A stretch of 64,000 nucleotides of DNA. Origin: Gp6-AA40 sp035571515 (lineage in GTDB: Bacteria > Acidobacteriota > Vicinamibacteria > Vicinamibacterales > UBA2999). The notes under the pieces were generated by a model. It searched no databases. It was not told where the DNA came from and saw nothing but the letters and a program-made list of their open reading frames with translations. Below, in pieces: positions 42,112-51,084 of this stretch; position 1 is the first letter of the stretch, and the number at the start of each line of letters is the position of its first letter. Made by a program: the position numbers and the translations under genes. The stretch is from the NCBI GenBank assembly GCA_035571515.1, contig DATNCQ010000145.1, forward strand, positions 39,376-103,375, in the 5' to 3' direction.

Positions 42112-43539
42112 ATGAGGTGTCTCGCCGTCTGCCAGACCGAACTGCTCGTCAGGATGCTCGACGAAGCCCTGGCGCTCAGCTTCGACGTCGAATTCCTCGT
42201 TGAAAGCAAGCCGCTGGCCCGGCGGCTTCATGACGCCGACATCAACGTCTTCTCCGGCGACCCCCGCCGCACCGATACCTACCTCAAAGCCGACATCACC
42301 CCCGCGACCTGCGTCATCGTCGAAGACAGCAAGCGAAGCCTCCGCAAGGTGCTCGAGGCGATCCGCGACGCGGGCGCGACGCTCGTCTACGTCATCGGCG
42401 TCGGCTGCGGCGACCCGCACAAGTACGAGGAGGAGCTCCGATCGTTCTTCCCGGAAGTGAACTTCCTGCCGATCGCGGACCTGTTCGGCCAGCCACTGCT
42501 CATCGAATTCAGCCGGTCGCTGACGCGGCTGAAGGTGCAGCAGTACCAGCGCTTCTTCAGCGACGCGGACCGTGTGCTGATCCTGCTGCACAACGACCCC
42601 GACCCCGACGCCATGGCGAGCGGCCTCGCGCTCCGCAACGTCCTGCGCCGCAACCGGCAGACGGCCGTGATCGCGGCGCTGCAGGGGGCGACGCGACCCG
42701 AAAACCTGCGGATGCAGAACCTGCTCGACATCCAGGTCGAAATCATCACGTCGGAACAGCTCGGCGGCTTCGATCGCATCGCGATGGTGGACGTACAGCC
42801 GCATTACTTCGGCGAAGCGTTTCATCGCGTCGACCTGGTCATCGATCATCACCCCGAGCAGACCGGCTACAGCGCCGTGTTCAAGGATATCCGCGCCAAC
42901 TACGGCTCGACGTCGACGATCCTGACCGAGCACCTGCGGGCCGTCGACGAGCACATCTCCGAGCGCACCGCGACGGCGATGCTCTACGCGATCAAGTCGG
43001 ACACGCTCTTCTTCAACCGGCAGGCGAACCGCGTCGACCTCGAGGCCTTCTCCTATCTGTATCCGCTGGCCGACGCGGCGATGATCCGCAAGATGGAGGG
43101 GGCGGAAATCACCATGGAGCGCCTCGAGTACGTGCTCAAGGCGAAGCAGAACGGCCAGATGGTCGAGCAGGTGTTCTGCTCGTTCATCGGCGCCTCGCCG
43201 CGCGAGGATTTCATCCCTTACGTCGCCGACTTCTACCTGCAGCTCGAAGACGTCAAGTGGACGATCGTCGTCGGCATCGTCAACGACTCGCTGGTGATGT
43301 CGGTCCGCAACCTCGGCTACTCGCGCAACGCGGGCGAGTTCGTGCGGAAGTATTTCGCCGACATCGGCAGCGCCGGCGGCCATCGCTCGATGGCCAAGGC
43401 CGTGGTGCCGCTGCGCGGGTTCCGTGACAAGTACGGCAACCTGCAGGCCGACGAGTTCACCGGCAAGGTCCTCGCGCTGGCGCTCGAGTTCCTGCACGAG
43501 CACCAGCCGGCGGAGAAGCGTCTCGTCGCGAAAGCCTAG
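42112..43539 (+). CDS. DHH-family phosphoesterase with N-terminal nucleotide-binding (RCK-like) domain
   Basis: The 475-residue protein has a Rossmann-like N-terminal domain (about 1-140; VIVEDSKRSLRKVLEAIRDAG) resembling RCK_N/TrkA-type domains, then a DHH domain with LHNDPDPDAMASG, VDVQPHYFG and the eponymous DHH motif in IDHHPEQTG, and a DHHA1 domain ending GSAGGHRSMAKA. DHH-DHHA1 enzymes degrade c-di-AMP or short RNA; this domain pairing occurs in acidobacterial and other proteins without assigned substrate. A c-di-nucleotide or nanoRNA role is inferred. Confidence 0.88.
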   Translation: MRCLAVCQTELLVRMLDEALALSFDVEFLVESKPLARRLHDADINVFSGDPRRTDTYLKADITPATCVIVEDSKRSLRKVLEAIRDAGATLVYVIGVGCGDPHKYEEELRSFFPEVNFLPIADLFGQPLLIEFSRSLTRLKVQQYQRFFSDADRVLILLHNDPDPDAMASGLALRNVLRRNRQTAVIAALQGATRPENLRMQNLLDIQVEIITSEQLGGFDRIAMVDVQPHYFGEAFHRVDLVIDHHPEQTGYSAVFKDIRANYGSTSTILTEHLRAVDEHISERTATAMLYAIKSDTLFFNRQANRVDLEAFSYLYPLADAAMIRKMEGAEITMERLEYVLKAKQNGQMVEQVFCSFIGASPREDFIPYVADFYLQLEDVKWTIVVGIVNDSLVMSVRNLGYSRNAGEFVRKYFADIGSAGGHRSMAKAVVPLRGFRDKYGNLQADEFTGKVLALALEFLHEHQPAEKRLVAKA

Positions 43540-43572
43540 TCCGGACGGGCGCGGACGCTCTCAGCTCCGCGC

Positions 43573-44844
43573 TTACGAGCCCGACTTGAAGAGCGCCAGG
43601 TCCACCGACTCCCCCATCGCCTTGTAGCCTGCGTCGTTGGGATGCAGGTGATCGCCTGAATCGAACTCCGCCCGCATCTTCGCGGGCGCCGAAGGATCGC
43701 GGATCACCGCTTCGAAATCGATCACCGCGTCGTACATGCCGCTCGTGCGGATCCACTGGTTCAACGCCTTGCGCTTCGCCTCCCCTTCCGGCGTGAAGTA
43801 CGCCGCGCCTTCGTACGGCGTCAGGGTCGCGCCGTAAATCCGCAGCCCGCGCGCGTGCGCGCGCTCCACCAGCTGGCGATGCGCGGCGATGAGATCCTCG
43901 ACGGCGGCCTGCGCCGCGCCGATGTCGTTGATCCCCTCCATCACGACGACGTGGGTGACGCCGGGCTGGGCCAGGACGTCGCGGTCGAAGCGCGCGAGGG
44001 CGTTGATGCCGGCGTTGCCGCCGAAGCCGCCCGGCGCGTTCCCTTCGGTCAGGACGCGGTTGCCTGCGATGGCGACGTTCATCACCGCGAACGTTGTCCC
44101 CAGCCGGCGCGCGAGGTGGTCCGGCCACCGGTTGTTGGTGTCGGGCGTCGACCTCGTGCCGTCGGTGATCGAATCGCCGAACGCGGCGACGGCGCCGACA
44201 CCGCGCGCGGCCGCCACCTCGACGCGCGACAACAGGAACCATGAGCGCGTGATGGCGCCTCCGTCCATGACCGCCTCGCCCACGTGATTGCCGGGCGCCG
44301 AGGCGTAGCTGGTCTGGTTGGCCCCGTTGTGGAACGTGATGAGCGACGGCGCACTGCCGAGGTCGTCGGGAACGAATACGTCGATGGCGAGGTCCGCGCG
44401 CGCGGGAACCTGCAGGTCGACGGCGTCGGTCAGCACCGTGGCGCCCGCGGGGATGCGAAACGCCGCGCTGCCGTTCACCGTCAGCTTGCGCACCGATGCG
44501 GGAACGATCGCGGCGTCCTTGTCACGCACCGCGATCGACGCGCCGCCGATGTTCATCGCCGAGGTGCCGAAGGTGTTCGCGAACACCACGCGCGCCCGGC
44601 TACCGCCAATTGACGTGTGGACGATCTCCCGGAGCGTCTGGTTGTTCGGCGTGATCGGCGGCGGAGGCGGCGCCGGAGCGTTGGGTGGCGGCGGCGCGGC
44701 AGGGGCCGCGGGAGGCAGCACCGCCGGCCGTGCGACGACCGCGGTCGTCCACGTCGCGACCCAGTGATTCGCCGGTGCGCGCTGGGCGAGTACGGAGACC
44801 GCGATACAGCTGACGAGTACGGCGGTTGTCAGAATTCTTCGCAT
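43573..44844 (-). CDS. Secreted SGNH/GDSL-family esterase or lipase
   Basis: The 423-residue protein has a signal peptide (VSCIAVSVLAQ), a Pro-rich linker (about residues 38-66), a jelly-roll-like region (about 70-195) and an SGNH hydrolase domain. The catalytic serine block is AAFGDSITDGTRS, followed by the Gly and Asn blocks (GINALAR, GINDIG) and the His block DHLHPNDAGYKAM. It resembles lipase/acylhydrolase or polysaccharide-deacetylase-type esterases of the GDSL superfamily. Substrate unknown. Confidence 0.9.
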   Translation of the reverse strand: MRRILTTAVLVSCIAVSVLAQRAPANHWVATWTTAVVARPAVLPPAAPAAPPPPNAPAPPPPPITPNNQTLREIVHTSIGGSRARVVFANTFGTSAMNIGGASIAVRDKDAAIVPASVRKLTVNGSAAFRIPAGATVLTDAVDLQVPARADLAIDVFVPDDLGSAPSLITFHNGANQTSYASAPGNHVGEAVMDGGAITRSWFLLSRVEVAAARGVGAVAAFGDSITDGTRSTPDTNNRWPDHLARRLGTTFAVMNVAIAGNRVLTEGNAPGGFGGNAGINALARFDRDVLAQPGVTHVVVMEGINDIGAAQAAVEDLIAAHRQLVERAHARGLRIYGATLTPYEGAAYFTPEGEAKRKALNQWIRTSGMYDAVIDFEAVIRDPSAPAKMRAEFDSGDHLHPNDAGYKAMGESVDLALFKSGS

Positions 44845-44856
44845 GCATGCCTCCGT

Positions 44857-44876
44857 GGGCCGGCTGAAGCCGACCC
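44857..44876. repeat. Palindrome with TGAA loop, one arm mismatch
   Basis: GGGCCGGC, TGAA, GCCGACCC is related to the repeats at 18788 and in the mutL linker (CGGCTGAAGCC). It lies in the 39-base gap between the GDSL hydrolase start and the TPR gene's end and has no neighbouring GTAG box. Confidence 0.55.
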
Positions 44877-44883
44877 CGACGAC

Positions 44884-45669
44884 TTATCGGATTCCGTCCT
44901 TGGCGACGCCCGCGGCCGCATCCGGCCAAATCGCGAGCGCGGCCCTCAGGTCCGCATCGCTGCCCCGCTGATCGCCCGCCTTCGCCTTCACGAGACCGCG
45001 AATGTACAACGGCCAGGGATCGAACGCATCGAGCTCGATCGCCCGATTGAGGTCCGCGAGCGCCTCGTCATAGCGCCCCAGCTGGTAGAGCGCCGCACCG
45101 CGAAACGCGATCGTCCACGCGCTGCCGGGCGTCAGCTCCAGCGCACGGCTGAAGTCTACGATGGCATCGTCGTACTGGTGCAGCGAGAAATGATCGAGCC
45201 CGCGCTCGCTGGCCGCCCACGGATCCCGGGCATCGATGCCGATCGCGCGATCGAGGTCGCGCACGGCTGCGGCAAAGCGGCCGCGCGCCCGATACTCGGC
45301 GGCCCGCTGTCGCAGCGCGTCCGTGTTGTCGGGATTGATGTCGAGCGCCTGGTCAAAGTCCGCCATCGCGGCATCCGGCTGCTGCGTCGCTTTCAGCGCC
45401 ATCCCGCGCTCGACGAGCACGTCATCGGCTTGCGGACGGCTGCGCAGCACTTCGGTCAGGTCGACGATCGCGAGGTCGAAGCGTCCCGCCTTGCGGAACA
45501 GCACGCCGCGGGCGGCTTGCGCATCGAGCTGCTGGTCACGCGTCGAATGCGGCGACTCGATGACCCGCGTGCGGGCGCCAATCTGAGCGTCGAGACTGGA
45601 GCCGTCCTGTGCGTGCACCGTGCACGCCGCCAACACGATCGCCAGCAATGCCCCGGCCGATCTTGTCAC
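44884..45669 (-). CDS. Secreted or lipid-anchored TPR protein
   Basis: The 261-residue protein has a signal (ALLAIVLAACTVHAQD) that could be cleaved either as lipoprotein (LAAC) or after HAQ. At least five TPR units follow (VLVERGMALKATQQPDAAMA, DALRQRAAEYRARGRFAAAV, AWTIAFRGAALYQLGRYDEAL), which would form a peptide-binding superhelix. No partner is obvious. The downstream gene begins after a 39-base gap with a repeat. Confidence 0.82.
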   Translation of the reverse strand: MTRSAGALLAIVLAACTVHAQDGSSLDAQIGARTRVIESPHSTRDQQLDAQAARGVLFRKAGRFDLAIVDLTEVLRSRPQADDVLVERGMALKATQQPDAAMADFDQALDINPDNTDALRQRAAEYRARGRFAAAVRDLDRAIGIDARDPWAASERGLDHFSLHQYDDAIVDFSRALELTPGSAWTIAFRGAALYQLGRYDEALADLNRAIELDAFDPWPLYIRGLVKAKAGDQRGSDADLRAALAIWPDAAAGVAKDGIR

Positions 45670-45702
45670 TGATACACACCGCCGCCACGTGTCGACCCGG
45701 CC

Positions 45703-46821
45703 TCAACGCGCACGATCCAACGCCTGCGTCACGTCCGAGATGATATCGCCGGCCGCCTCGCAGCCGACGCTGAAACGGATGAACCCGTCGCTGATGGCGT
45801 CCCCGCCCCAGCGTGCGCGGCGCTCGGCCATCGAGTGCACGCCGCCGAAGCTCGTCGCCTCGCGCACGATGGACAGGGCGCGCAGGAACGTTTCCGCCCG
45901 GGCGCGCGTGCCGACGTCGAAGCTGACGATCGTGCCGAACGCGCGCATCTGCCGGCGGGCGACGTCGTGGCCCGGGTGCGACGGCAGCCCGGGATAGAGC
46001 ACGGCGGCGACGTCGGATCGCCGCGAGAGGCACTCGGCCAGGCGCAGCGCGGAGTCGCACTGCCGCGCGACCCGCAGCGGAAGCGTCGGCAACGACCGGT
46101 GTGCGAGCCAGACTTCCATCGGCCCGGGGATGGCGCCGTGCTGCGTCCGCCACGTCCGCAGCGCCGTCAGCTTGTCCGGGTCGCGCGTCGCGACGTGACC
46201 GAGGATGAGATCGCTGTGGCCGGTGATCGCCTTGGCGTCGGAGGCGACCACGAAATCGGCGCCGAGCTGCAGCGGCTGCTGCAGGTACGGTGTCGCCGTC
46301 GTGTTGTCCACGGCGACGGCGACGCCGCGCGCGCGGGCCGCCTCGACCATCGCGGCGATGTCGCACACGTCCAGTTGCGGATTGGTGGGTGTCTCCACCC
46401 AGACCAGCTTCGCTCCGTCGAGGGCGGCTGCCTGCGCGTTGCCGCGCGTCGGCACGAGCCTCACCTCGATGCCGAGCTGCTCGAACCAGCCGGCCGCCAG
46501 CCGCCGAATCGTGTAATAGCAGTCCGCGGCCAGCACGACGGCATCGCGCGGGCGAAGCGTGATGCCAAGCACGGCGTCGACCGCCGCCATCCCCGACGCG
46601 AACGCCACGGCGTCGCCCTCCTCGAGAATCCGCAGCGCGTCTTCCCACGCCGTCCACGTGGGATTGTGAAAGCGACCGTAGGTCAGCTCGTTGTCCGACG
46701 GCTCACCGGGCGACGTGTAGGTGGACGAAAACTGCGGCCCCTGGAGGAACGGCCCGGCATCGCTGCGCTTCCGAAAGCCGGCATGAACGATCTGCGTGTC
46801 GCGATCCATCTCGCGCATCAT
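45703..46821 (-). CDS. Cystathionine gamma-synthase/beta-lyase-family PLP enzyme
   Basis: The 372-residue Cys/Met-metabolism PLP-dependent enzyme has TYTSPGEPSDNELTYGRFHNPT near its start, the PLP-binding lysine region in DAKAITGHSDLILGHV (Lys at SDAKAITGHSD), and AVDNTTATPYLQQPLQLGA. It acts in trans-sulfuration or methionine-gamma-lyase-like chemistry; the exact member cannot be told apart by eye. The start ATG overlaps the methyltransferase stop codon (ATGA), so the two are cotranscribed. Confidence 0.85.
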   Translation of the reverse strand: MMREMDRDTQIVHAGFRKRSDAGPFLQGPQFSSTYTSPGEPSDNELTYGRFHNPTWTAWEDALRILEEGDAVAFASGMAAVDAVLGITLRPRDAVVLAADCYYTIRRLAAGWFEQLGIEVRLVPTRGNAQAAALDGAKLVWVETPTNPQLDVCDIAAMVEAARARGVAVAVDNTTATPYLQQPLQLGADFVVASDAKAITGHSDLILGHVATRDPDKLTALRTWRTQHGAIPGPMEVWLAHRSLPTLPLRVARQCDSALRLAECLSRRSDVAAVLYPGLPSHPGHDVARRQMRAFGTIVSFDVGTRARAETFLRALSIVREATSFGGVHSMAERRARWGGDAISDGFIRFSVGCEAAGDIISDVTQALDRAR

Positions 46822-47651
46822 ACGGCCGTCCGGGTTGCCACGATGCGGAACGATCCAATCACGCCGCGCGCGAACGCCTCGAGCGCCCGGGCCCAGCCCT
46901 GCTTCTCGTCGTCGGACGCCGTCCCTGCGGGCCAATGCGGCGATACGGCCAGCAGGTTCGAGAAATCCGCAATCGCCCTTGCCGTCACGTCACGTACGTG
47001 GACGACGCGGCAGCCGTGGCTTTCGAGCGAGCATCTCCACTCGTCGACCGTGGTGAGGCGGGCGCCCCACGAGTCCTCCAGCTTCGCGACGATCGCTTCT
47101 TCGTCGCGACCTGCAGGAGGCCGGGCCAGAAACGCATCGGCCATCGCGACACGGCCGCCCTCGACGAGCGCCGGAATCCAGCGCGCCAGGAAATCGGCCG
47201 GCGACGGAAAGTGAATCCACGCGCCCTGTCCCCACAGGACGTCTACCTCGCGCAGCGTGACATCGCCCGCCAGCGCATCCTCGTGACGAATCGAGACGCG
47301 ATGATCGAGCTTGACGAGCGCCGTGAGCCATCGTGCGTCACGACACCGCGACTCGTCGCGTTCGATTCCGATCACGGGGCACCCGACCACCACCGCGAGC
47401 ACCCGCGCCGGTCCGCCGAGACCGCACCCGATATCGACAACCGTCGTCGATGCCGTGACGCCCGCCGCGATGGCCAGCTCGAGGACCGACTCCACGCCTC
47501 CACTGTGGTTCTGGTCGGTGAGGCCGGTTTCAGGATCGACAGCCAGTTGCAATTCCGTAAGTCGGGTGAGGTCCGCGCCGGCCCGCTCGAGACGGGCCAG
47601 AATCGTCTCTCCGCGCAGCGGATGCGAGGCGTAGATCGCGTCGAGGTCCAT
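46818..47651 (-). CDS. SAM-dependent methyltransferase, sarcosine/tocopherol-type class I
   Basis: The 277-residue class I methyltransferase starts MDLDAIYASHPLRGETILARL, then TGLTDQNHSGGVESVLELA (a helix seen in sarcosine/dimethylglycine methyltransferases) and the SAM-binding VVDIGCGLGGPARVLA. GTSDDE-type C-terminus (WPAGTASDDEKQGWARAL) also resembles ectoine/glycine-betaine-type enzymes. The ATG at 47651 is preferred over the longer frame. Co-transcription with the PLP enzyme suggests a role in methionine or sulfur amino-acid chemistry. Confidence 0.85.
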   Translation of the reverse strand: MDLDAIYASHPLRGETILARLERAGADLTRLTELQLAVDPETGLTDQNHSGGVESVLELAIAAGVTASTTVVDIGCGLGGPARVLAVVVGCPVIGIERDESRCRDARWLTALVKLDHRVSIRHEDALAGDVTLREVDVLWGQGAWIHFPSPADFLARWIPALVEGGRVAMADAFLARPPAGRDEEAIVAKLEDSWGARLTTVDEWRCSLESHGCRVVHVRDVTARAIADFSNLLAVSPHWPAGTASDDEKQGWARALEAFARGVIGSFRIVATRTAV

Positions 47652-47752
47652 CGACGTTAGTACGTATGCACACGGATCCAGGTGGATGGCCCGAGCAGTG
47701 CTTGACGGGTTGAACCGGACGCTATAGCTTCGCGGCCGATGGGATTGTAGCC

Positions 47753-49285
47753 ATGAACACAATTCAGACGCCATCAGGTGAGGGAGAGCGCGCGGCCGCC
47801 GAGGCGCCCGCCAGGCCGGCCGGGCACCGCGACGTCAGCCGCCGCCGGCGGCGATTCATCGGCTTTGGCAGCGCGACCACGGCGATCGCGGTGGCGGCGC
47901 AGACGCTGGGCCACGTGCAGTCCATCTCGCATTTCGCCATCGACGCGTTGCACTGGTCGGTCTTTCGCAACGCCGACATGGTGATGCGCGTGGGCGTCCC
48001 GCTTGCCGTCATGGCGGGAATCGGCCTGGCGATTTACGGGTTCGTGTTCCATGCGAAAGAGCGCCGCCGGGAACATACGATCGTGCTCGCCGCGATCGCG
48101 CTCATCGTCACCAGCAGCGCGGCCTACGCCAGCCTCAAGCTGCTGCCGAAACCCGTCACGGTGAACGAGTACGTCACCGCGGAAGCGACGGAACGAACCA
48201 AGCGCATTCTCGCCTACCAGGTCACCGCGGACGATCCCGTTGGACATTCGACGGGAGGCATTCGCGTCACCGCGGACACGACGCAGCCGCAGCAGGTCTG
48301 GACGACTGCGCAGGTGCTCAAGGGGATTCTCTCCAGCTCCGCCAGGCTCGACGCGGACGACGTCGAGCGCATTCGCAGCGCGTTTGCCTACATCGACAAC
48401 CAGTTCGTTCCGGACCAGGGCTGGGGCTATTTCGACGGATGGCAGACCGGCGTCACCGAGATCGGCGGCTGGGTCGGGTTGGCGCAGGTCGCCGCACTCG
48501 ATCGCAGCAAGCCCGCCATCTGGCTCGACGATCAGCTGCCGGCCGCCCGCGCGAGCGCCGACCGCACGCTGCAGCTGCTCGTCTCGAAACAGAACCCTGC
48601 CGAAGGCGGCTGGGGACCGAACATCGGCGATCCGTCCGCCGATTTCCAGCGCACGTACTCGACCGCGATCGCGACGTGGGCCCTCATCGAGGCGCGCCGC
48701 TCGCCGGCCATGCGCGCCACCATCGGCGGCCGCTACGACGACGCGATTCGCAAGGGGATCGGCTGGCTGCTGACCAACTACAACCCGCAGCTCGGGTGGG
48801 TTCCCAATCCGATGCGGAAGGTGCAGAACGAGCCGTTCCCCGGCCTGCAGGCGCAGGTGGTCTTCATCCTGGCCCGCGCGGAGCGCGACTTCGGCCCCTA
48901 CATCCACGCGCAACCGAACGCACTGACCGCGAAGCAGGATTTCCTCACCCGCGTTCAGCTCGATCGCACCATCACCGACAACAACCGGATGCACGACTTC
49001 GACCGTTACCTGCAGCATGCCAGCGGCGCTCCCGCCGCCGCGCACGCCGTGGCGTGTGGCTGCCAGTTCACGGTCGAAGCGTCGACCTTCCTCTGGTATC
49101 CGTGGTCACTCGCGGCGTCGCGCGCGCTGGCCAACGACCCGACGCTGACTCCAGACCAGCGCGAGCGGGCGCGTCAGGTCGCCGCCACGCTCGGCCAGCG
49201 GACCGCGGACGCGCGGTCGTGGCTCGATCGCGAGTTTCATTACGCGACCGCGGAGTTCCTGATAGGGACCGCGCCGGGCGCCTAG
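47753..49285 (+). CDS. Membrane protein with terpene-cyclase/prenyltransferase-like alpha-toroid region
   Basis: The 510-residue protein has an N-terminal basic tail, two membrane segments (about residues 75-98 and 110-128), then repeats reminiscent of the alpha-alpha toroid of squalene-hopene cyclases and protein prenyltransferases (SKQNPAEGGWGPNIGD, TYSTAIATWALIEARRS, NYNPQLGWVPNP). The QxxxGxW-type motif occurs at least twice. An unusual CGC pair (HAVACGCQF) lies near the end. Catalytic Asp-rich motif DxDD is not seen. Function unknown. Confidence 0.75.
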   Translation: MNTIQTPSGEGERAAAEAPARPAGHRDVSRRRRRFIGFGSATTAIAVAAQTLGHVQSISHFAIDALHWSVFRNADMVMRVGVPLAVMAGIGLAIYGFVFHAKERRREHTIVLAAIALIVTSSAAYASLKLLPKPVTVNEYVTAEATERTKRILAYQVTADDPVGHSTGGIRVTADTTQPQQVWTTAQVLKGILSSSARLDADDVERIRSAFAYIDNQFVPDQGWGYFDGWQTGVTEIGGWVGLAQVAALDRSKPAIWLDDQLPAARASADRTLQLLVSKQNPAEGGWGPNIGDPSADFQRTYSTAIATWALIEARRSPAMRATIGGRYDDAIRKGIGWLLTNYNPQLGWVPNPMRKVQNEPFPGLQAQVVFILARAERDFGPYIHAQPNALTAKQDFLTRVQLDRTITDNNRMHDFDRYLQHASGAPAAAHAVACGCQFTVEASTFLWYPWSLAASRALANDPTLTPDQRERARQVAATLGQRTADARSWLDREFHYATAEFLIGTAPGA

Positions 49286-50574
49286 CGGGGCGTCGCGCCG
49301 CTCACGCCGGCAATGTGCTCGCCGCTGGCGCCGACCACCGGCTCGATGAACTGGTGGTAGGCGTCCTCGTACGCGCGCTCCATCAGCTCCTGCGTCGTGT
49401 GATGCCGGTCCGATGCCTCGTCGTACGCACCGCCGAAATCGAACGGGCCGACCGGATTGTGTGACGGCGCGACGACGTAGCACGAATCGAACCGCAGCAG
49501 GGCGTGATCCATCGCATCGCGGAGCGCCGCGGCTTCCGCGGCGGCGATGAACTCGCCGAGGCGGCTCCGCGCGTCCAGCCGCGGCACGCGCAGCTGGTGC
49601 GGTGCTGAGGACAGCGGCACCGCGGTGGCGACGATCAGCTGTGACACGCCAACCCCCGCGAGCTCCTCGAAGAGCCGGCTGACCGAGCCGGGGCGCTCGC
49701 ACATGCGGTGCGATTCGCCGCGCCAGTAGCCGTCGGGCGCGAACGTGACCGTGCGCGGCTCACACGCGACCGGCGGCGTCAGCGCCGCGCTCATCACGTC
49801 GAGGGCGTGGTCGCGGCCGAGGCCCGCGAGGTCGAGCGCCTCCGCGCGCCGTTCACGGCCGGGCCGCGGCGCGATGAAGTCGCGGCGATACGGCTCGCGC
49901 AGCAGCGCCGCCACGACGTCGCCGCGTGCGTCGAGGTCGGTGGCGACGATCATCAGCTCGCGAAACCCGGGCTGCCCGATGTTGTCCGTCAGCACCTCCG
50001 CGTAGCGGCGGCCGGCCTCGCGCGGCGGGCGAAGGTCACGCGCCGCGCCGCGAATCAGCTGCCACACCGCGTCGGAGAAGGCGTCGATGATCGGATTGGG
50101 GTCGAACGGCGCGCCGGCGATACTCCACCAGGCGCCGCCGGAGACGCGACGGCCGCCAGGCCGCCAGCGGGCGCGAGCGAGCGTGACCGCAATCACCAGC
50201 GCCGGCAGCGCGACAACCACCGCGACAGTCGTCCACGCCGTCGATGGCGCACCGCCGCCCGCCAGGAGGACGAGCGCCAGCCCGAGCACCGCCACGATCG
50301 CGAGCACGCACCAGCCAGCGAGGCGCATCGCCGGCGTCCGTGCGTAAAAACGGCTCGATTTCGCGGATCTCCAGATGCCGCCGGCTTCCCACAGCCGCGC
50401 GCCACCGTCGATCGCGGCGAGCACGGCCCCGGCCGCGCCGGCGCCCTGGCCGGCGACGACGTCTATCTTGACCCCCGCTTCCTGCAGTGCGCGCAGCACG
50501 CCGGCGTGATACGCGCCGTGCGCGCCCGTGCCGCAAAGCACGAGCGCGGTGCGGCGCGAAGGGGAGTACTGCAC
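49282..50574 (-). CDS. Patatin-like protein lacking the catalytic serine, with two membrane segments
   Basis: The 430-residue patatin-family protein has the N-terminal oxyanion-hole motif GTGAHGAYHAGVL, but the nucleophile elbow reads GQGAG instead of GxSxG, so the catalytic Ser is missing. A possible catalytic Asp is in APDGYWRGE. Two membrane segments (about 84-104 and 112-131) interrupt the patatin fold. It is probably a non-catalytic member. The start is GTG overlapping the greA stop codon (TAGTG); its 3' end overlaps the convergent toroid gene by four bases. Confidence 0.85.
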   Translation of the reverse strand: MQYSPSRRTALVLCGTGAHGAYHAGVLRALQEAGVKIDVVAGQGAGAAGAVLAAIDGGARLWEAGGIWRSAKSSRFYARTPAMRLAGWCVLAIVAVLGLALVLLAGGGAPSTAWTTVAVVVALPALVIAVTLARARWRPGGRRVSGGAWWSIAGAPFDPNPIIDAFSDAVWQLIRGAARDLRPPREAGRRYAEVLTDNIGQPGFRELMIVATDLDARGDVVAALLREPYRRDFIAPRPGRERRAEALDLAGLGRDHALDVMSAALTPPVACEPRTVTFAPDGYWRGESHRMCERPGSVSRLFEELAGVGVSQLIVATAVPLSSAPHQLRVPRLDARSRLGEFIAAAEAAALRDAMDHALLRFDSCYVVAPSHNPVGPFDFGGAYDEASDRHHTTQELMERAYEDAYHQFIEPVVGASGEHIAGVSGATPR

Positions 50575-51041
50575 TAGTCCGCGTCGTGAATCGTGATGAG
50601 TTTGATCAGCTCGAAGCTCTTGGTGCCGACGGGCGTGACGACCTTGACGTCGTCGCCCTCCTCCTTGTTGAGGATCGCGCGTCCGATCGGCGACGCGGTG
50701 GAGATCATCCCCTTCTCCGCGTCGGCGTCCTCCGGCATCACGAGCTGGTAGACGAGCACCGCGCCTTCCTTGTCGCGAAGGTGGACCGTCGAGCCGAAGG
50801 CGGCCTTGTCGTGCGGAATGCGATCGAGATTCATCAACTGGATCTCGCCGACCCGTTTCTTGAGCATCGAGATGCGCGCATCGACGATGCCCTGGCGTTC
50901 CTTCGCCGCCTTGTACTCCGCGTTCTCCCGCAGGTCGCCGTATTCCCGCGCCCGCTGGATCTCCTTCGGCAGATCGACCTTCAGCTCCCGCTCGAGCGCG
51001 GCGATTTCATCGGTGAATCGCTTGAGAATACGGTCCTTCAC
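50574..51041 (-). CDS. greA: Transcription elongation factor, GreA-type
   Basis: Rescues backtracked RNA polymerase by stimulating transcript cleavage. At 155 residues it has the N-terminal coiled coil with the acidic tip (PKEIQRAREYGDLRENAEYKAAKERQ) that enters the secondary channel, and a C-terminal FKBP-like domain (AFGSTVHLRDKEGAVLVYQLV, ISTASPIGRAILNKEEGDDV). It is divergent from the rRNA methyltransferase and overlaps the patatin-like gene by one base. Confidence 0.96.
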   Translation of the reverse strand: MKDRILKRFTDEIAALERELKVDLPKEIQRAREYGDLRENAEYKAAKERQGIVDARISMLKKRVGEIQLMNLDRIPHDKAAFGSTVHLRDKEGAVLVYQLVMPEDADAEKGMISTASPIGRAILNKEEGDDVKVVTPVGTKSFELIKLITIHDAD

Positions 51042-51084
51042 GTCGAAATCGACTTTAGCACAGTCCGATCAATCATTAGCGGAG

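Noticed and set aside
40085..42115. Plus-strand open frame of 676 residues opposite the large outer-membrane candidate
   Set aside because: Arg/Asp-rich shadow with no motif, and the minus-strand gene shows signal peptide and barrel pattern.
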